Assembly: GCF_014646375.1 (NCBI RefSeq)
Contig: NZ_BMNI01000004.1
Coordinates: 177,436 to 241,435 of the forward strand
DNA: 64,000 nucleotides
Direction: 5' to 3'
Origin: Nocardioides phosphati
Lineage (GTDB): Bacteria > Actinomycetota > Actinomycetes > Propionibacteriales > Nocardioidaceae
Position 1 is the stretch's first letter. Each line of letters starts with the position of its first letter. Under the pieces are notes generated by a model. It was not told the DNA's origin and ran no database searches. It was given only the letters and a program-made list of their open reading frames with translations. The translations under genes were made by a program, and so were the position numbers. Positions 63,440 through 64,000 of this stretch are shown here, piece after piece.

Positions 63440-64000
63440 CACGGTGCTCCTCGTCATGGGGCTCCCTCCGCGCGCGGGCCTTCTCGGCCTGCAGCGCCAG
63501 CTGGCCGGCCGGCGGGTAGCCGACCTCCTCCAGGGTCAGTCCGTGCGGGGCCACCACGGCCACGGCCGCATCGCGCTTCCCCATCACCAGTACGTCGTGT
63601 GCCCACTCCGGCGACTTCCGCCCGTCGCCAACCGCCAGAAGGCAGCCGACGAGCGCGCGCACCATCGAGTGGCAGAAGGCGTCCGCCCGCACCGTCGCGA
63701 CCGCGCGCTCGTCGGCGTCGCGGTACCAGTGGAAGTCGAGCAGCGTGCGGATCGTGGTCGCGCCCTCGCGCTTCTTGCAGAACGACGCGAAGTCGTTGAG
63801 CCCGATGAGGCTGGCACTTGCCTCGTTCATCGCGTCGAGGTCGAGGGGCGCACGCCAGTGCAGGACGTGGTTGCGCGTCAGCGGGTCCTGCACCTGCGGC
63901 AGGTCCGCGACCCGGTAGGCGTAGCGGCGCCACACGGCCGAGAAGCGCGCGTCGAAGCCCTCCGGCGCCTCGCTGACACCGTGGATCCGCACGTCGCCGG
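63432..64000 (-). CDS. truA: tRNA pseudouridine synthase A, 3' part only
   Basis: The gene runs off the right edge; 189 C-terminal codons are visible. [26 protein letters not shown] and [20 protein letters not shown] text ([22 protein letters not shown]) are TruA signatures. The catalytic Asp lies before the visible part. It makes pseudouridine at positions 38-40 of tRNA anticodon stems. A charged tail ([14 protein letters not shown]) ends the protein. It is usually near rplM-rpsI in actinobacteria, as here. Confidence 0.95.
   Translation of the reverse strand, partial: GDVRIHGVSEAPEGFDARFSAVWRRYAYRVADLPQVQDPLTRNHVLHWRAPLDLDAMNEASASLIGLNDFASFCKKREGATTIRTLLDFHWYRDADERAVATVRADAFCHSMVRALVGCLLAVGDGRKSPEWAHDVLVMGKRDAAVAVVAPHGLTLEEVGYPPAGQLALQAEKARARREPHDEEHRDA

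Overview
The window is a high-GC (roughly 70%) actinobacterial chromosome segment. Gene content (coproheme-type hemE/hemY/hemQ, DUF3000 next to ribonuclease D, WS/DGAT acyltransferase, NIL-domain MetN, long acidic N-terminus on S9) and the very frequent CGTACG motif suggest a Nocardioides-like member of the Propionibacteriales. The genus is an inference; no rRNA gene is present. I count 61 protein-coding genes including one short leader peptide and one gene cut by the right edge. I found no tRNA, rRNA, CRISPR array, transposase or prophage.

Region by region: 102-4353 (minus) holds an S9 peptidase, hemQ and hemY. 4498-15171 is an organosulfur-scavenging island: flavin reductase, SsuD-like monooxygenase, SfnB-like protein, SfnG, a DszC-like protein, a second SfnB/DszC-type protein and a MetQ-MetI-MetN-type importer, all on the minus strand, with a divergent LysR regulator. 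The island lies between hemY and hemE, genes usually adjacent in relatives. A short ORF with terminal Cys codons, a strong Shine-Dalgarno and two downstream hairpins precedes metN, which looks like a cysteine-responsive attenuator. 15181-24687 holds hemE, DUF3000, rnd, an orphan sugar-type binding lipoprotein, a solitary MazF/PemK-like toxin, a conserved hypothetical and hrpA. Upstream of the toxin gene is a candidate structured RNA whose predicted transcription start falls on the first base of a 10-bp closing stem.

24887-28529 (plus) is a surface-glycosylation operon: a PGSQV-repeat membrane protein, a GT39-like transferase and a GT2-GtrA fusion. 28519-32426 is a TetR-controlled Baeyer-Villiger monooxygenase plus two duplicated short-chain dehydrogenases. 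32489-40969 is mixed: S53 peptidase, ThrE-type exporter, FUSC protein, WS/DGAT, PAP2 protein, an orphan adenine-type DNA methyltransferase and small hypotheticals. 41010-44298 carries a THUMP-like methyltransferase and a ddaH-rocD arginine-derivative catabolic pair.

44438-55327 (minus) is the conserved glmS-acpS-nnr-alr-hydrolase-tsaE-tsaB-rimI-tsaD row. It is modified by an NlpC/P60 gene with a c-di-AMP (ydaO-type) riboswitch and a ZIP transporter between acpS and nnr, by a GNAT-TsaE fusion, and by an in-frame palindrome-rich insert in rimI. 55392-64000 carries coaA, glmM, rpsI, rplM, gltA, a lipoprotein, an RsmC-like methyltransferase and the 3' part of truA. Two patterns recur: TAnnnT-N6/7-start codon (leaderless transcripts, 13 clear cases) and long near-palindromes filling the gaps between convergent genes.
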